Part shown: positions 15,448 through 24,407 of the stretch, one piece after another
Layout: each line of letters starts with the position of its first letter
How positions within the stretch are numbered: position 1 is the first letter of the stretch
Origin: Actinomycetes bacterium
GTDB lineage: Bacteria > Actinomycetota > Actinomycetes > Propionibacteriales > Propionibacteriaceae
Assembly: GCA_030426725.1 (NCBI GenBank)
Contig: JAUHXZ010000025.1
Location: forward strand, 1-34,057
Reading direction: 5' to 3'
Length of the DNA: 34,057 nt
Notes under the pieces: model-generated
Told to the model about the DNA's origin: nothing
Database searches by the model: none
What the model saw: the letters and a program-made list of their open reading frames with translations, nothing else
Made by a program: the position numbers and the translations under genes

Positions 15448-16773
15448 TCACATCACGCGGATGTGGCGCTCCAACTCCCACGGCGTCACCTGGTGACGGT
15501 AGGCCGCGAACTCCTCGCGCTTGTTGCGCAGGAAGTACTCGAACACGTGCTCACCGAGCGTGTCGGCCACCAGCTCGCTCTCCTCCATGAGACGCAGCGC
15601 CTCGTCGAGGTTGCGCGGCAGTTCCTGCACCCCGATGGCCTGCCGCTCCCGCTTGGAGAGGCGCCACACGTCGTCCTCGGTCTCCTCGGGCAGCGTGTAC
15701 TCCTCCTCGATGCCCTTGAGGCCGGCAGCCAGCATCAGCGCGTAGGCGAGGTAGGGGTTGACGCCCGAGTCGACGCCCCGGTACTCGATGCGCGCCGACG
15801 ACGTCTTGCCCGGCGTGAACTGCGGGACGCGGATCAACGCGGACCGGTTGGAGCGACCCCAGCACGCGTACGCCGGGGCCTCGCCGCCGCCCGCGAGGCG
15901 CTTGTAGGAGTTGACCCACTGGTTGGTGACCGCGGTGATCTCCGGCGCGTGACGAAGCAGGCCTGCGACGAACTGCTTGGCGGTCTTCGACAGGTTGTAC
16001 TCGTCGCTGGCGTCGTAAAAAGCGTTGGAGTCGCCCTCGAACAGCGACATGTGGGTGTGCATACCCGAGCCGGCGTGCTCGGAGAACGGCTTCGGCATGA
16101 ACGTCGCGTGCACGCCCTGGCTCACAGCCACCTCGCGCACGACGACACGGAACGTCATGACGTTGTCGGCCATCGTCAGCGCGTCGGCGTAGCGCAGGTC
16201 GATCTCGTGCTGCCCCGGCGAGGCCTCGTGGTGGCTGAACTCGACCGAGATGCCCATCTGCTCGAGCATCGTGATGGCGTCGCGGCGGAAGTCCGTGCCG
16301 TCGCCGAGCGTGGTGTGGTCGAAGTAGCCGCCGTCGTCCAGCGGGACGGGCGGCATGAGCGACTTGAGCAGGTAGAACTCGATCTCCGGGTGGATGTAGT
16401 AGGTGAAGCCCATCTGGGCTGCCTTCTGCATCGAACGCTTGAGCACGAACCGCGGGTCGGCGAAGCTCGGCGAGCCGTCGGGCAGCTTGATGTCGCACAG
16501 CATGCGGGCGGTCGAGCGGCCCGACTGGCGCCACGGCAGGATCTGGTAGGTCGACGGGTCCGGGTGGGCCACCATGTCCGCCTCGTAGACGCGGGCGAAC
16601 CCTTCGATCGCCGAGCCGTCGAAGCCGACGCCCTCGCTGATGGCGCCTTCGACCTCGGCGGGCGCGATGGCGACCGACTTCAGAGTGCCCATCACGTCGG
16701 TGAACCACAGCCGCACGAAGCGGATGCCCCGCTCCTCCATCGAGCGCAGCACGAACTCAGTCTGCCTATCCAT
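15448..16773 (-). CDS. glnA2: Glutamine synthetase paralogue GlnA2 (non-adenylylated type)
   Basis: A 441-residue GSI family enzyme, 32 residues shorter than GlnA1. It keeps the catalytic marks: GFDGSAIEGFARV, PEIEFYLLKS, ASPGQHEIDLRYADAL, GSGMHTHMSLF, NRSALIRVP and EYRGVDSGVNPYLAYALML. At the place of the adenylylated tyrosine it reads DDVWRLS, with Trp370, so GlnE should not modify it. The actinobacterial GlnA2 role is uncertain: it shows weak glutamine synthetase activity in some species. The ATG at 16773 is 7 nt after CAGACT, making it probably leaderless; upstream in-frame codons lack support. It lies in the conserved glnE-glnA2 order, here with one small plus-strand gene in between. Confidence 0.95.
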   Translation of the reverse strand: MDRQTEFVLRSMEERGIRFVRLWFTDVMGTLKSVAIAPAEVEGAISEGVGFDGSAIEGFARVYEADMVAHPDPSTYQILPWRQSGRSTARMLCDIKLPDGSPSFADPRFVLKRSMQKAAQMGFTYYIHPEIEFYLLKSLMPPVPLDDGGYFDHTTLGDGTDFRRDAITMLEQMGISVEFSHHEASPGQHEIDLRYADALTMADNVMTFRVVVREVAVSQGVHATFMPKPFSEHAGSGMHTHMSLFEGDSNAFYDASDEYNLSKTAKQFVAGLLRHAPEITAVTNQWVNSYKRLAGGGEAPAYACWGRSNRSALIRVPQFTPGKTSSARIEYRGVDSGVNPYLAYALMLAAGLKGIEEEYTLPEETEDDVWRLSKRERQAIGVQELPRNLDEALRLMEESELVADTLGEHVFEYFLRNKREEFAAYRHQVTPWELERHIRVM

Positions 16774-16904
16774 GGCCCCAAGTCTGCCCGCACTTGGCAA
16801 CTTCCGCATGTCTTACCACGCGGAAGCCACGAAGTGGACCTGATATGGGCCGCGGCCCACGACGCGGGTGGGGTAACTCCGCTTCCGCGCCTACCATGGA
16901 CCGC
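16774..16904. promoter_or_regulatory. Divergent promoter region (glnA2 / DUF2510 gene)
   Basis: Minus-strand CAGACT (16786-16781) is 7 nt from the glnA2 ATG. Plus-strand TACCAT (16892-16897) is 7 nt from the ATG at 16905. The 131-bp gap has no GlnR-like triplet of boxes; one GTAAC at 16873-16877 stands alone. Confidence 0.5.
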
Positions 16905-17747
16905 ATGGCAGAGCCCGGCTGGTACGCGGACCCGGCGGCGCCCGGAGGCAGGCGCTACTGGGACGGTCAGCGCTGGGCGGGTCAGCCGCGCCCACCGCGC
17001 CGCGGCGGCGGCATGGGCATGTGGCTCGTCATTGCCCTCATCGTCGTCGGCACCGTCGTGGGCGCCATCATGCTGTTCCCCCAGAGCGGCAACATCTTCG
17101 CCGCCACCCCGGAGGACCCCCGCTCCGCCCGCCCCACGGGCGAGCAGTGGAACGAACTGGAGCCCACCGCGACGCCGGAACCGGTCGAGACCGGCTTCGG
17201 GGCGCCCATCGACTGCCCGGTCGTGATCGAGCCGCCCCGCAGCGAGATCGTCGACGGCCGCCTGCACGGTGGGGGCCTGTCCATCGAGCCGCCGGCCGGG
17301 GAGGCCTGGATCGAGAGTTCGGCGTGGATGGAGTGGCTGCACGACTCCAACGGGATGATCCGCGACATCGCCCCCGGCTGGATCAGCAACGTCAATGTCG
17401 GCTACATCGACGCCGACGACGGGTTCTCCACGACCATGAGCGCCGCGGCCGAGCAGTTCGTCACCTGCATGGCCTCGTCGGGCATGTTCGAGGGCTTCGA
17501 GCGCCGCGAGATCCTCATCAACGAGGACTACGTGGTCTCCGACCGGATCGGCTGGCGGCTCACGTCGAACATCTACGTCGGCAACATGCGCCACGAGGGC
17601 ATCGAGGGCGACGTCGTCGACGTCATCCTGGTCCCCACCGACGACGCGAAACGTTTCGCTGTCTACGTGTCCTGTGCGACGATCGACCACGAGGAGAACC
17701 AGCAGCAGGTGGCCTACTCCAGGGCCTCGCTCAGGTTCGACGGATGA
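16905..17747 (+). CDS. DUF2510 single-pass membrane protein
   Basis: A 280-residue protein with the DUF2510 motif at its very N-terminus ([20 protein letters not shown], residues 5-24), then a basic [10 protein letters not shown] stretch, one transmembrane helix (about 36-55, [20 protein letters not shown]) and a roughly 220-residue extracellular part. The extracellular domain has no family I recognise; cysteines in DCPVV, VTCMAS and VSCATI may form disulphides. DUF2510 is a short cytoplasmic tryptophan-rich element seen in many actinobacterial membrane proteins, with unknown binding partner. ATG 16905 is favoured over ATG 16896 because TACCAT sits 7 nt upstream of it and covers the other. 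Confidence 0.85.
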   Translation: MAEPGWYADPAAPGGRRYWDGQRWAGQPRPPRRGGGMGMWLVIALIVVGTVVGAIMLFPQSGNIFAATPEDPRSARPTGEQWNELEPTATPEPVETGFGAPIDCPVVIEPPRSEIVDGRLHGGGLSIEPPAGEAWIESSAWMEWLHDSNGMIRDIAPGWISNVNVGYIDADDGFSTTMSAAAEQFVTCMASSGMFEGFERREILINEDYVVSDRIGWRLTSNIYVGNMRHEGIEGDVVDVILVPTDDAKRFAVYVSCATIDHEENQQQVAYSRASLRFDG

Positions 17748-17758
17748 CGCCGGAGAAG

Positions 17759-17764
17759 TAGACT
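17759..17764 (+). promoter_or_regulatory. -10 box of map
   Basis: TAGACT lies 8 nt before the GTG at 17773 and 11 nt after the DUF2510 stop, so map is probably leaderless and independently transcribed. Confidence 0.58.
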
Positions 17765-17772
17765 TTCCCTCC

Positions 17773-18633
17773 GTGAACCCCGTCATCGCATACCCCCAGA
17801 CCCCCGTCCGCGACGTGCCGCGCAGCATCGCGCGCCCCGACTACGTCGGCAAGTCGGCGCCCAAGCGCTACACCGGCTCCGACGTGCAGACCGAGGACGT
17901 GATCGAACGGATGCGGGTGGCGGGACGGATCGCCTCCGATGCGATGTACGAGGCCGCCAAGGCCATCGCCCCCGGCGTCACCAGCGACCAGCTCGACGCC
18001 ATCGCGCACGAGTACATGCTCGACCACGGCGCCTACCCGTCGACGCTCGGCTACCGCGGCTTCCCGAAGTCGTGCTGCACGTCGGTCAACGAGGTGGTCT
18101 GCCACGGTATCCCGGACCTCCGGCCCCTCGAGGACGGGGACCTGGTCAAGATCGACGTCACCGCGTTCAAGGACGGCGTACACGGGGACAACTGCGGCAC
18201 GTTCTACTGCGGCGACGTCGACGAGGAGTCGCGGCTGCTGACCGAGCGCACCAAGGAGGCCCTCAACCGGGCCATCAGGGCCGTGCGCCCCGGGCGCCCC
18301 ATCTCCGTCATCGGGCGGGTCATCGAGTCCTACGCCAAGCGCTTCGGCTACGGCGTCGTGCGCGACTACACCGGCCACGGCGTGCACACCGCGTTCCACT
18401 CCGGGCTGGTGATCCTCCACTACGACGAGCCGCGCCTGGACACCGTGATGAAGCCCGGCATGACCTTCACCATCGAGCCCATGCTGACCCTCGGCACCGA
18501 GGAGACCGAGGTGTGGGACGACGACTGGACCGTCGTGACCACCGACGGGTCGCGCGTCGCGCAGTGGGAGCACTCGCTGGTCGTCACCGACACCGGCGCC
18601 GAGGTCCTCACGCTCGCGAGCGACGCCGAGTGA
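17773..18633 (+). CDS. map: Methionine aminopeptidase, type Ic (MapB-like)
   Basis: Removes the initiator methionine from nascent proteins. The 286-residue protein has the N-terminal extension of actinobacterial type Ic enzymes: a Pro-rich stretch [24 protein letters not shown] (about 10-34) before the catalytic domain. Metal ligands are visible: Asp128 and Asp139 in [17 protein letters not shown], His202 in GHGVHTAFH, and glutamates in FTIEPML and [12 protein letters not shown] 17773 is chosen from the TAGACT box. The stop overlaps the next gene as GTGA, so the transglutaminase-like gene that follows is probably coupled to it. Confidence 0.96.
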   Translation: MNPVIAYPQTPVRDVPRSIARPDYVGKSAPKRYTGSDVQTEDVIERMRVAGRIASDAMYEAAKAIAPGVTSDQLDAIAHEYMLDHGAYPSTLGYRGFPKSCCTSVNEVVCHGIPDLRPLEDGDLVKIDVTAFKDGVHGDNCGTFYCGDVDEESRLLTERTKEALNRAIRAVRPGRPISVIGRVIESYAKRFGYGVVRDYTGHGVHTAFHSGLVILHYDEPRLDTVMKPGMTFTIEPMLTLGTEETEVWDDDWTVVTTDGSRVAQWEHSLVVTDTGAEVLTLASDAE

Positions 18634-19433
18634 CCGCCCGGCTCGTCTCCAGCCACCTCCGGGTAGAGGTCGCCCAGCCGGCCGACCTGATCTTCTCCGT
18701 CACCGTCTCCACCGACTACGACGACGTCGACGAGCAACTCACGTTCCGCGTCGCCGACGAGCCGGTCGATGCCGAGGAGCTCATCGCGCCGTCGGGGACG
18801 AGGCTGCACCGGATCCGACAGGCCCCGGTGGGCACCCTCAACGTCGCCTACCGTGCCACCGTCGCCTCCCGCGCGCCGGAGCCGGAGATCCAGGGCATCG
18901 ACGAGATCCTGTACACCCGGCCGTCGCGCTACTGCGATTCGGACCGGCTCGCCAACCTCAGCCACACTCACTTCGCGGGTCTCACCGGCTTCGAGTTGAT
19001 GAGCGCGGTGACGCAGTGGGTGCGCACCAAGATCAGCTACCGGCCGGGCTCGAGCCGTGTCGTCGACGGCGCGCTCGAGACCTACCTGAGCCGCACCGGC
19101 GTGTGCCGGGACTCGGCGCACCTGGTCATCGCGTTCCTGCGCGGGCTCGACATGCCGGCGCGTCTGGCGTCGGTGTACGCGCCGGGGCTGACGCCGATGG
19201 ACTTCCACGCCGTCGCGGAGGCCTACTGGGACGGGCGCTGGCACCTGCTCGATGCGACGGGGCTGGCCCCGCGCCAGTCGATGGTCCGGATCGCCACCGG
19301 CCGCGACGCGGCGGACTCCGCGTTCATGACCACGCTGGGCGGCAGCGCGCGTCTGACGGATATGTGGGTCGACGCCACGCTCGACACCGCCCTCCCCTAC
19401 GACGACAGGTTCAGCTTCGTCACGCTGACCTGA
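18630..19433 (+). CDS. Transglutaminase-like protease-fold protein (first copy)
   Basis: A 267-residue transglutaminase-superfamily protein. The N-terminal half (1-115) is a beta-rich domain; the C-terminal half holds the triad: Cys in [17 protein letters not shown], His in [10 protein letters not shown] and Asp in [10 protein letters not shown]. It begins GTG overlapping the map stop (GTGA). Its last 37 nt overlap the 3' end of the second transglutaminase gene on the other strand. Bacterial members act as peptidases or amide-forming enzymes; the substrate is unknown. Proximity to the ATP-grasp/Alpha-E fusion suggests the same peptide-modifying module (inference). Confidence 0.9.
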   Translation: MTARLVSSHLRVEVAQPADLIFSVTVSTDYDDVDEQLTFRVADEPVDAEELIAPSGTRLHRIRQAPVGTLNVAYRATVASRAPEPEIQGIDEILYTRPSRYCDSDRLANLSHTHFAGLTGFELMSAVTQWVRTKISYRPGSSRVVDGALETYLSRTGVCRDSAHLVIAFLRGLDMPARLASVYAPGLTPMDFHAVAEAYWDGRWHLLDATGLAPRQSMVRIATGRDAADSAFMTTLGGSARLTDMWVDATLDTALPYDDRFSFVTLT

Positions 19434-20356
19434 GGGATCTCGTCGACCGTCATGGGGATGACGTCGACCCCGACCCGCAGCTCCGACGAGGGCGCCTCGG
19501 TCTCGACCACCCCCCGCAGGGGGCTCACGTCGGCGAAGTCGCGGCCCCACGCGGTGACGATGTAGCGGGAGTCGGCGAACTGTCCGTTGGTGGGGTCCAG
19601 GTCGATCCACGACCCGTCGGGCGCCTCGGCGGAGATCCAGGCGTGTGAGGCGTCCGACCCCTCCAGCTTCTCCTTGCCGGGCGGCGGCGCCGTCTCGATA
19701 TAGCCCGACACATACCGCGCCGGGATGCCGAGCGAGCGCAGGATGGCGATCCCGACGTGGGTGAAGTCCTGACAGACGCCCTCGCGGCGCTCCAGCAACT
19801 CGTCGACGGTGGTGCGCACGGAGGTCACGCCGGGGCGGTAGGCGAAGTCGCGGCGGATGCCACGGGTGAGCTCGGTCAGTGCGTCGCCGAACCCGAGCCC
19901 GGGTTCAAGGATGGTCTCGATGTAGGCGTCGAGCCGCTCCCGGGCCGCGACGCGCACCTGCCGGGACGGCAAGCCGAACATCGCCCGGTCGAGGCGCAGC
20001 GCCGTGGAGTCGGCGAGGGCCCGCCGCGCCGTCGCGAGGGTCCAGCGGTTGAGGAACGTCATGTCGACGGCGGGCCAGGCCACGTCGACGACCGCCTCTT
20101 TGACCACCTCGAGGTGCGTGTGGGGGAAGTGGATCTCCAGGAAGTGACTGGCGTTGCCGAACCGGTCGAGGTGCCGGGTGCGCAGGAGCGGCTCAGGGGT
20201 GATGCCGACGTCCTCGGCCACCACCCGCTGGCTGGGGGTGTCGCGGGGGGTGAGGAAGCCCCGTTCGTAGCAGACCGTGACCGGTTCCGGGTAGTCGTAG
20301 CGGGTGCGGTGCTTGACGAAGTACCGGCGCGGCTCGAGGTGTTCGGTGCGTTGCAT
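19397..20356 (-). CDS. Transglutaminase-like protein with bacterial N-terminal domain (second copy)
   Basis: A 319-residue protein. Residues about 11-95 match the bacterial transglutaminase N-terminal region (YFVKHRTRYDYPEPVTVCYERGFLTPR). The catalytic Cys is in REGVCQDFTHVGIAILRSLGIPARYVSGY, His in DASHAWISAE and Asp in WIDLDPTNG. It follows the ATP-grasp/Alpha-E gene with a TGATG junction (stop and start share one base), so the two are translated together. This is the arrangement of M. tuberculosis Rv2411c-Rv2409c. Likely a papain-like peptidase of a peptide-ligase module; exact reaction unproven. Its TAG stop lies inside the coding end of the convergent first copy. Confidence 0.92.
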   Translation of the reverse strand: MQRTEHLEPRRYFVKHRTRYDYPEPVTVCYERGFLTPRDTPSQRVVAEDVGITPEPLLRTRHLDRFGNASHFLEIHFPHTHLEVVKEAVVDVAWPAVDMTFLNRWTLATARRALADSTALRLDRAMFGLPSRQVRVAARERLDAYIETILEPGLGFGDALTELTRGIRRDFAYRPGVTSVRTTVDELLERREGVCQDFTHVGIAILRSLGIPARYVSGYIETAPPPGKEKLEGSDASHAWISAEAPDGSWIDLDPTNGQFADSRYIVTAWGRDFADVSPLRGVVETEAPSSELRVGVDVIPMTVDEIPQVSVTKLNLSS

Positions 20357-22857
20357 CAGGCGTCCGCCATCCTCTGCGCATCGGTCCACCCGCCTGCGAC
20401 GGTGGAGCGGCGCGGCGCCGACCTGGCCAGGTGACGACGGCGGAACTCGTCGGCCAGGCCGCGCAGGGCCTCCAGCCGGGTGCGCGCCATGTCGGCGACG
20501 GCGCTGCGGGGCCCGTCGAACAACGCGCCGAGATCCGTCGCGGCCAGGTCCTCGGCAAGGGCCCTGGCGGACGCCGCGAGCGGTTCGTCGCCGATGATGT
20601 CGAGGTCCTCGGCGAGGCGTTCGAGCTGGTAGGCGGCCGACCTCGGGTTGCTGCGCTCGGCGAGCAGCAGGTGCGCGGCGGCGAGCGACGCCCGCTCCGG
20701 GCCTTCGCCCGCGGCGGCGCGACGGCGGTGGGTGATGAGCGACTCGCACGACGCGAGCAGCGATTCGGCCACCTGGTTCTCCACGACGACGGCGCGGTCG
20801 GCGCCGAGGGCGTGCCCGATGAGTGCCGTGGTCCGCTGGGCGCGCTCGATCCTGGTGCCGGCGTCGATGAACGCCCAGGTGACGTCGCGGGTCATGGACT
20901 CGTTGTTGATGCCGGAGACGGCCAGGGTCAGGCTGACGAAGTCGCGCAGGACCCCGGCCAGATCGTGGCGGTGCCCCGAGCCGGCGATGAGGCGGCCCAG
21001 CCGGCTGAGGACGTGCCAGAGGTCCGCCGACATGATGTCGGGCACCTCCCTGGCCGCGTCGATGAGGCGGCGGACGCTGTCGGCGACCGATCCCGTCGTC
21101 GCGCCGTGGGTGACGGCCAGGTGCAGCTGCGCCTCGGCGCGGGTGACGTCGCCGCTGGACAGGTCGAAGCCCGACAGCTTCTCCCCCGCGGTGAGGATGG
21201 CGGTGAGCACCTGGGCGCCGCGGGACTCGGGGCGGCGGCCGTGGTCCTGCGCCAGGTCGGAGGCGACCCGCAGCAGTCGCGCGGTGCCGTCGGCGCGCTC
21301 GGTGTAGCGACCCAGCCAGAACAGGTTGCTCGCGACGCGGGGCGCCAGCGCCCTCAGACCGTGCACCGCCACGGCGCCGCCGTCGACCGAGGGGATCCAC
21401 GACTCCTGGGAGTCGGACGGGTCCAGCACCCACACGTCCTTCGCGTGGGCGCCGGTGCCGTTGGCGATGCGGAAGCCGTCGTCGTGCGCGACGCGGGCCA
21501 GGCCGCCGGGCAGCATCGTGTAGGCGTGGTCGACGAGCGCGCCGAAGGTGCGCAGCACGACGCGGCGGGGTTCGAGGCCGTGGTCACCGACGACGGGCGC
21601 GGTGGACAGCTGGACGGCCTGCTGCGCGCACCACGCCCAGGGCTCGTGGGCGATGCGCTCGCGGATGCTGTCGCGGCCGGCGGCGTCGAGTTCCCAGCCG
21701 GCGGTGGCCACGGACCGGGAGCGCCCGATCGGCTTGATGACGAGGCTGTCCAGGTTGGCGAGCACGTGGCTGCGTGCGGCCGGGTCGCCGCACCACCACG
21801 TCTCGGGCGACGGGAGGCGCAGTTCCTCGCCCAGCAGCTGGGGCGCCAGCCGCGGGAGCAGGCCGAGCAGCGCGGGGTTCTCGAGGACGCCGCTGCCGAG
21901 CGGGTTGAGCGTCGCGACGGTCCCCTGCCGCAGGCCTTCGAGGAGTCCGGCGACGCCGATCTCGGAGTCGCTGCGGAACTCGAGCGGGTCGGCGAGCTCC
22001 GACGGCACGCGCCGGATGATCACGTCGATGAGGGTGCGCCCCTCGGGGGAGCTGAGCCACACCTGGCCCTCGCGGAAGATGAGGTCCTCCGCCTCCACCA
22101 GCGCATAGCCCAGCAAGGTGGCGAGGAAGCCCTGCTCATAGGCGGCCTCGTCGTCGGCGCCGGACCACAGCAGCACCCCGCGGGGGGTGTGGCCCGGGCG
22201 CGGCACGAGCTGCTGGATTCCCGCACGGACCGCCGCGAAGAAGGTCCGCAGGCGCGACGGGTGGGCGTCGCGGTGGAGGCCGGCCATGACGCGCGTGGTG
22301 AGGCGCCGGGTGGCCATGGCGTACCCGACGCCCGACGGGGTGTCGGTGCGGTCCGCCAGCACGGTCCAGGCGCCGTCGCGGTCGCGGCCCAGGTCGGTGG
22401 CAATGAGAGGCAGCCAGGCGTCGGCCGGCGGAGTGATACCGCAGGCCTGGTGGAGGAAACCGGGGTGCCCCCACACGATCTCCGGGGGGATCTCCCCGGA
22501 GGCCAGTAGCCGCTGCTCGCCGTAGATGTCGCGCAGGACGAGGTCTAGGAGCCGGGCGCGCTGCTGCAGCCCCGTCTCAAGATCCCGCCATTCGGCGCTG
22601 TCGAGAGTGAGCGGCAGCGGATCGACGCTCCAGTGGTGGCCGCCCTCGCCGCCGAAGCGGATGCCCTCGTCCTCGGCGAGCCGTGCCAGCTCCTGACGCG
22701 CGGCCTGCAGCCCGTCGACCCCCAGTCGGTCGACGGCGTCGGCGAGCACCTCGCGGCCGGCCCGCACGCCCCCGGGGGCGGTGAGCTCGTCCCAGCCGGC
22801 GTCGGCCCGGCTGCGGTAGTCGGCCACCGTGCTGGTGGCCGCGGTCTGCGCTGTCAC
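20356..22857 (-). CDS. Circularly permuted ATP-grasp / Alpha-E fusion protein
   Basis: An 833-residue fusion. Residues about 80-490 form a circularly permuted ATP-grasp domain (old DUF404/DUF407): LLDLVLRDIYGEQRLL, then ATDLGRDRDGAWTVLADRTDTPSGVGYAM, EGLRQGTVATLNPLGSGVLENPAL, and the nucleotide-binding stretch SLVIKPIGRSRS. Residues about 503-833 are the helical Alpha-E domain (old DUF403), starting PRVASNLFWLGRYTERADGTARLL. In M. tuberculosis the two parts are separate genes. Comparative work predicted these proteins to be peptide ligases acting with transglutaminase-like proteases; no substrate is established. GTG 22857 is 7 nt after TAGGGT. The operon continues into the second transglutaminase. 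Confidence 0.93.
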   Translation of the reverse strand: MTAQTAATSTVADYRSRADAGWDELTAPGGVRAGREVLADAVDRLGVDGLQAARQELARLAEDEGIRFGGEGGHHWSVDPLPLTLDSAEWRDLETGLQQRARLLDLVLRDIYGEQRLLASGEIPPEIVWGHPGFLHQACGITPPADAWLPLIATDLGRDRDGAWTVLADRTDTPSGVGYAMATRRLTTRVMAGLHRDAHPSRLRTFFAAVRAGIQQLVPRPGHTPRGVLLWSGADDEAAYEQGFLATLLGYALVEAEDLIFREGQVWLSSPEGRTLIDVIIRRVPSELADPLEFRSDSEIGVAGLLEGLRQGTVATLNPLGSGVLENPALLGLLPRLAPQLLGEELRLPSPETWWCGDPAARSHVLANLDSLVIKPIGRSRSVATAGWELDAAGRDSIRERIAHEPWAWCAQQAVQLSTAPVVGDHGLEPRRVVLRTFGALVDHAYTMLPGGLARVAHDDGFRIANGTGAHAKDVWVLDPSDSQESWIPSVDGGAVAVHGLRALAPRVASNLFWLGRYTERADGTARLLRVASDLAQDHGRRPESRGAQVLTAILTAGEKLSGFDLSSGDVTRAEAQLHLAVTHGATTGSVADSVRRLIDAAREVPDIMSADLWHVLSRLGRLIAGSGHRHDLAGVLRDFVSLTLAVSGINNESMTRDVTWAFIDAGTRIERAQRTTALIGHALGADRAVVVENQVAESLLASCESLITHRRRAAAGEGPERASLAAAHLLLAERSNPRSAAYQLERLAEDLDIIGDEPLAASARALAEDLAATDLGALFDGPRSAVADMARTRLEALRGLADEFRRRHLARSAPRRSTVAGGWTDAQRMADA

Positions 22858-22864
22858 GACGGTT

Positions 22865-22935
22865 ACCCTAGCGCCAGCCTGCGCGGGACGGGTCGCGGCG
22901 GCCGGAGGTGGTCAGCGGCCGCGAGCGGCTAGACT
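22865..22935. promoter_or_regulatory. Divergent promoters: ATP-grasp/Alpha-E operon and rnpB
   Basis: Minus-strand TAGGGT (22870-22865) is 7 nt from the GTG at 22857. Plus-strand TAGACT (22930-22935) is 7 nt before the predicted first base of RNase P RNA at 22943, which supports both the box and the RNA end. Confidence 0.7.
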
Positions 22936-22942
22936 GTGGGGC

Positions 22943-23309
22943 GGACGAGTCGGCCAGATGATCGCGGCCACTTCGGTGGCTGAGGAAAGTCCGGACTCCA
23001 CAGAGCAGGGTGGTGGGTAACGCCCACCCGGGGTGACCCGCGGGACAGTGCCACAGAAAGCAGACCGCCTGGCGACAGGTAAGGGTGAAACGGTGGTGTA
23101 AGAGACCACCAGCGTTCCGGGTGACCGGAGCGGCTCGGTAAACCCCACTCGGAGCAAGACCAAGAAGGCCGGCCCCGGCCGGCCGCGGACGCCGTTCGAG
23201 CGCTGCTCGCGCGAGGCGTCCGGGTAGGTTGCATGAGCCCGGCGGCAACGTCGGGCCTCAGATAGATGATCATCCGTCGACAGAATCCGGCTTACCGGCC
23301 GACTCGTCC
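22943..23309 (+). ncRNA. rnpB: RNase P RNA, bacterial class A
   Basis: Catalytic RNA that trims the 5' leader of tRNA precursors. The ends pair as P1: GGACGAGTCGGCC (22943-22955) with GGCCGACTCGTCC (23297-23309), a perfect 13-bp stem. Universal blocks are present in order: GAGGAAAGTCCGGACTCCAC (from 22982), the GACAGTGCCACAGAAA region, GGTAAGGGTGAAACGGTG, the GGTAAACCCCA segment, and ACAGAATCCGGCTTA near the 3' end. The length of about 367 nt fits class A. A few flanking bases beyond P1 may also belong to the mature RNA. Confidence 0.97.
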
Positions 23310-23345
23310 CTCACCAACCGCCGCGCGGCATCCGTCGCGTGCGCT

Positions 23346-23391
23346 CCAGTGCTCACAGTTGCCGGGCTGACGCGGCAACTGTGAGCACTGG
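23346..23391. repeat. 46-bp perfect hairpin (left flank of AbiEi/DUF559 gene)
   Basis: CCAGTGCTCACAGTTGCCG (23346-23364) and its exact complement (23373-23391) form a perfect 19-bp stem with loop ggctgacg. It lies between convergent rnpB and the AbiEi/DUF559 gene and could terminate both. A degenerate copy is at 24491-24536. Confidence 0.9.
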
Positions 23392-23410
23392 GCACGGCAA
23401 AGCCTGCGCG

Positions 23411-24358
23411 TCAGGGTGCGGCGCCGCCCGGACGTCGCCCGCGCAGGCCGTCGGAGCACTCCGGGCACCGGCGGAGGCCAGCCCGCCCGCCCTGCAGGGC
23501 GAGGGCCTCCGCTACCTGAGCTGCGACAGCGCAGGTGCTCCCCTCGACGGCGTGCCACCCGTAGCGCAACGTGACCAGCCCGTCGATGGCGTGCCGGTTG
23601 TCGCGCATCATGTCCTTCGACCAGTCCGAGTGATCCCGCATCCCGTCGAGTTCGACGATGAGCCGCTGCTCCCGGTAGAGACCGTCGACGCGTCCCTCGT
23701 TCGTCCGAGCCTGTCGCTCCGGGATGGGAAGGCCGTGCCGCATGAGCACGCGCCGATGGAACCGCCATTCCAGTGCGCTCTCGATCCCCTTGGACGACTC
23801 CTCACACAACCCGCGGATGACACGGGAGTGCCGGGTCCTGACCCGGCCGCCCAACTCGGTGAGGATCCGCTCGGGGCGGGTCTTGTGGTCGGCGAGCGCC
23901 GACGCCATGGCTGCCACCGTCGCGTTCTCCTCCGAGACGTCGGCCAGGTCGAGCAACGACACCTCGACGGAGGTGCGGGGCGGGCGGCCACGCCCGGTCC
24001 GACGCCCCCGCCGGAACCGCACCCTCAGATGATCCACCGCCAGATCGCCGTGGCACGTGGGGGCCCAGACGTGGAGGACGCGGGGTGGATCACGCAGGAG
24101 CCCGTGGGCGTTGGCCGCCGCGGCCGCTCCCAGGACGGCGCCCGCACCACCCCTGAGGAGTCCGGCCCAGGCAACCGCCTCCCACGTCACGGCACCGGTC
24201 AGATAAATGCCCTCTCCGACACGGCGCCAGTCTCTACTCAGGCGCGCCAGCCCGTGCCTGGTGATGCCTCCGGCCGCCAACTGGGTTCCAGACAAGACAC
24301 CCGCCTGGTCGTCGGCCAGTCTCCGGAGGCGCGGTGTCAGACGCTGAGCCGAGTGCAT
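23411..24358 (-). CDS. AbiEi-like HTH plus DUF559/Vsr-like nuclease-fold protein
   Basis: A 315-residue protein. Residues about 8-55 match the AbiEi N-terminal winged helix (RRLADDQAGVLSGTQLAAGGITRHGL...RRVGEGIYL), a type IV antitoxin-like DNA-binding part. Residues about 195-285 resemble the DUF559 / very-short-patch-repair PD-(D/E)XK fold: GIESALEWRFHRRVL, then NEGRVDGLYREQRLIVELDG with the acidic residues and LRYGWHAVEG. Such proteins are numerous in actinobacteria; their function is unknown. No AbiEii-type toxin gene is adjacent. ATG 24358 is chosen from the CAGACT box 6 nt upstream. The gene is bracketed by two related hairpins. Confidence 0.8.
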   Translation of the reverse strand: MHSAQRLTPRLRRLADDQAGVLSGTQLAAGGITRHGLARLSRDWRRVGEGIYLTGAVTWEAVAWAGLLRGGAGAVLGAAAAANAHGLLRDPPRVLHVWAPTCHGDLAVDHLRVRFRRGRRTGRGRPPRTSVEVSLLDLADVSEENATVAAMASALADHKTRPERILTELGGRVRTRHSRVIRGLCEESSKGIESALEWRFHRRVLMRHGLPIPERQARTNEGRVDGLYREQRLIVELDGMRDHSDWSKDMMRDNRHAIDGLVTLRYGWHAVEGSTCAVAAQVAEALALQGGRAGLRRCPECSDGLRGRRPGGAAP

Positions 24359-24364
24359 GTCCCG

Positions 24365-24370
24365 AGTCTG
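24365..24370 (-). promoter_or_regulatory. -10 box of the AbiEi/DUF559 gene
   Basis: CAGACT (24370-24365) lies 6 nt before the ATG at 24358. A weak TTCTCC is 17 nt further upstream. The three repeats at 24408-24458 lie just beyond. Confidence 0.5.
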
Positions 24371-24407
24371 TCCGGGTACGGGCCGGTGGAGAAGCAGTCC
24401 GCGCGTG

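Noticed and set aside
15421..17226. A 601-codon plus-strand open frame over glnA2
   Set aside because: Antisense to glnA2 then out of frame with the DUF2510 gene; no domain recognised.
23411..24358. Complete AbiE toxin-antitoxin system
   Set aside because: Only the AbiEi-like part is present; neither neighbour is an AbiEii nucleotidyltransferase toxin.
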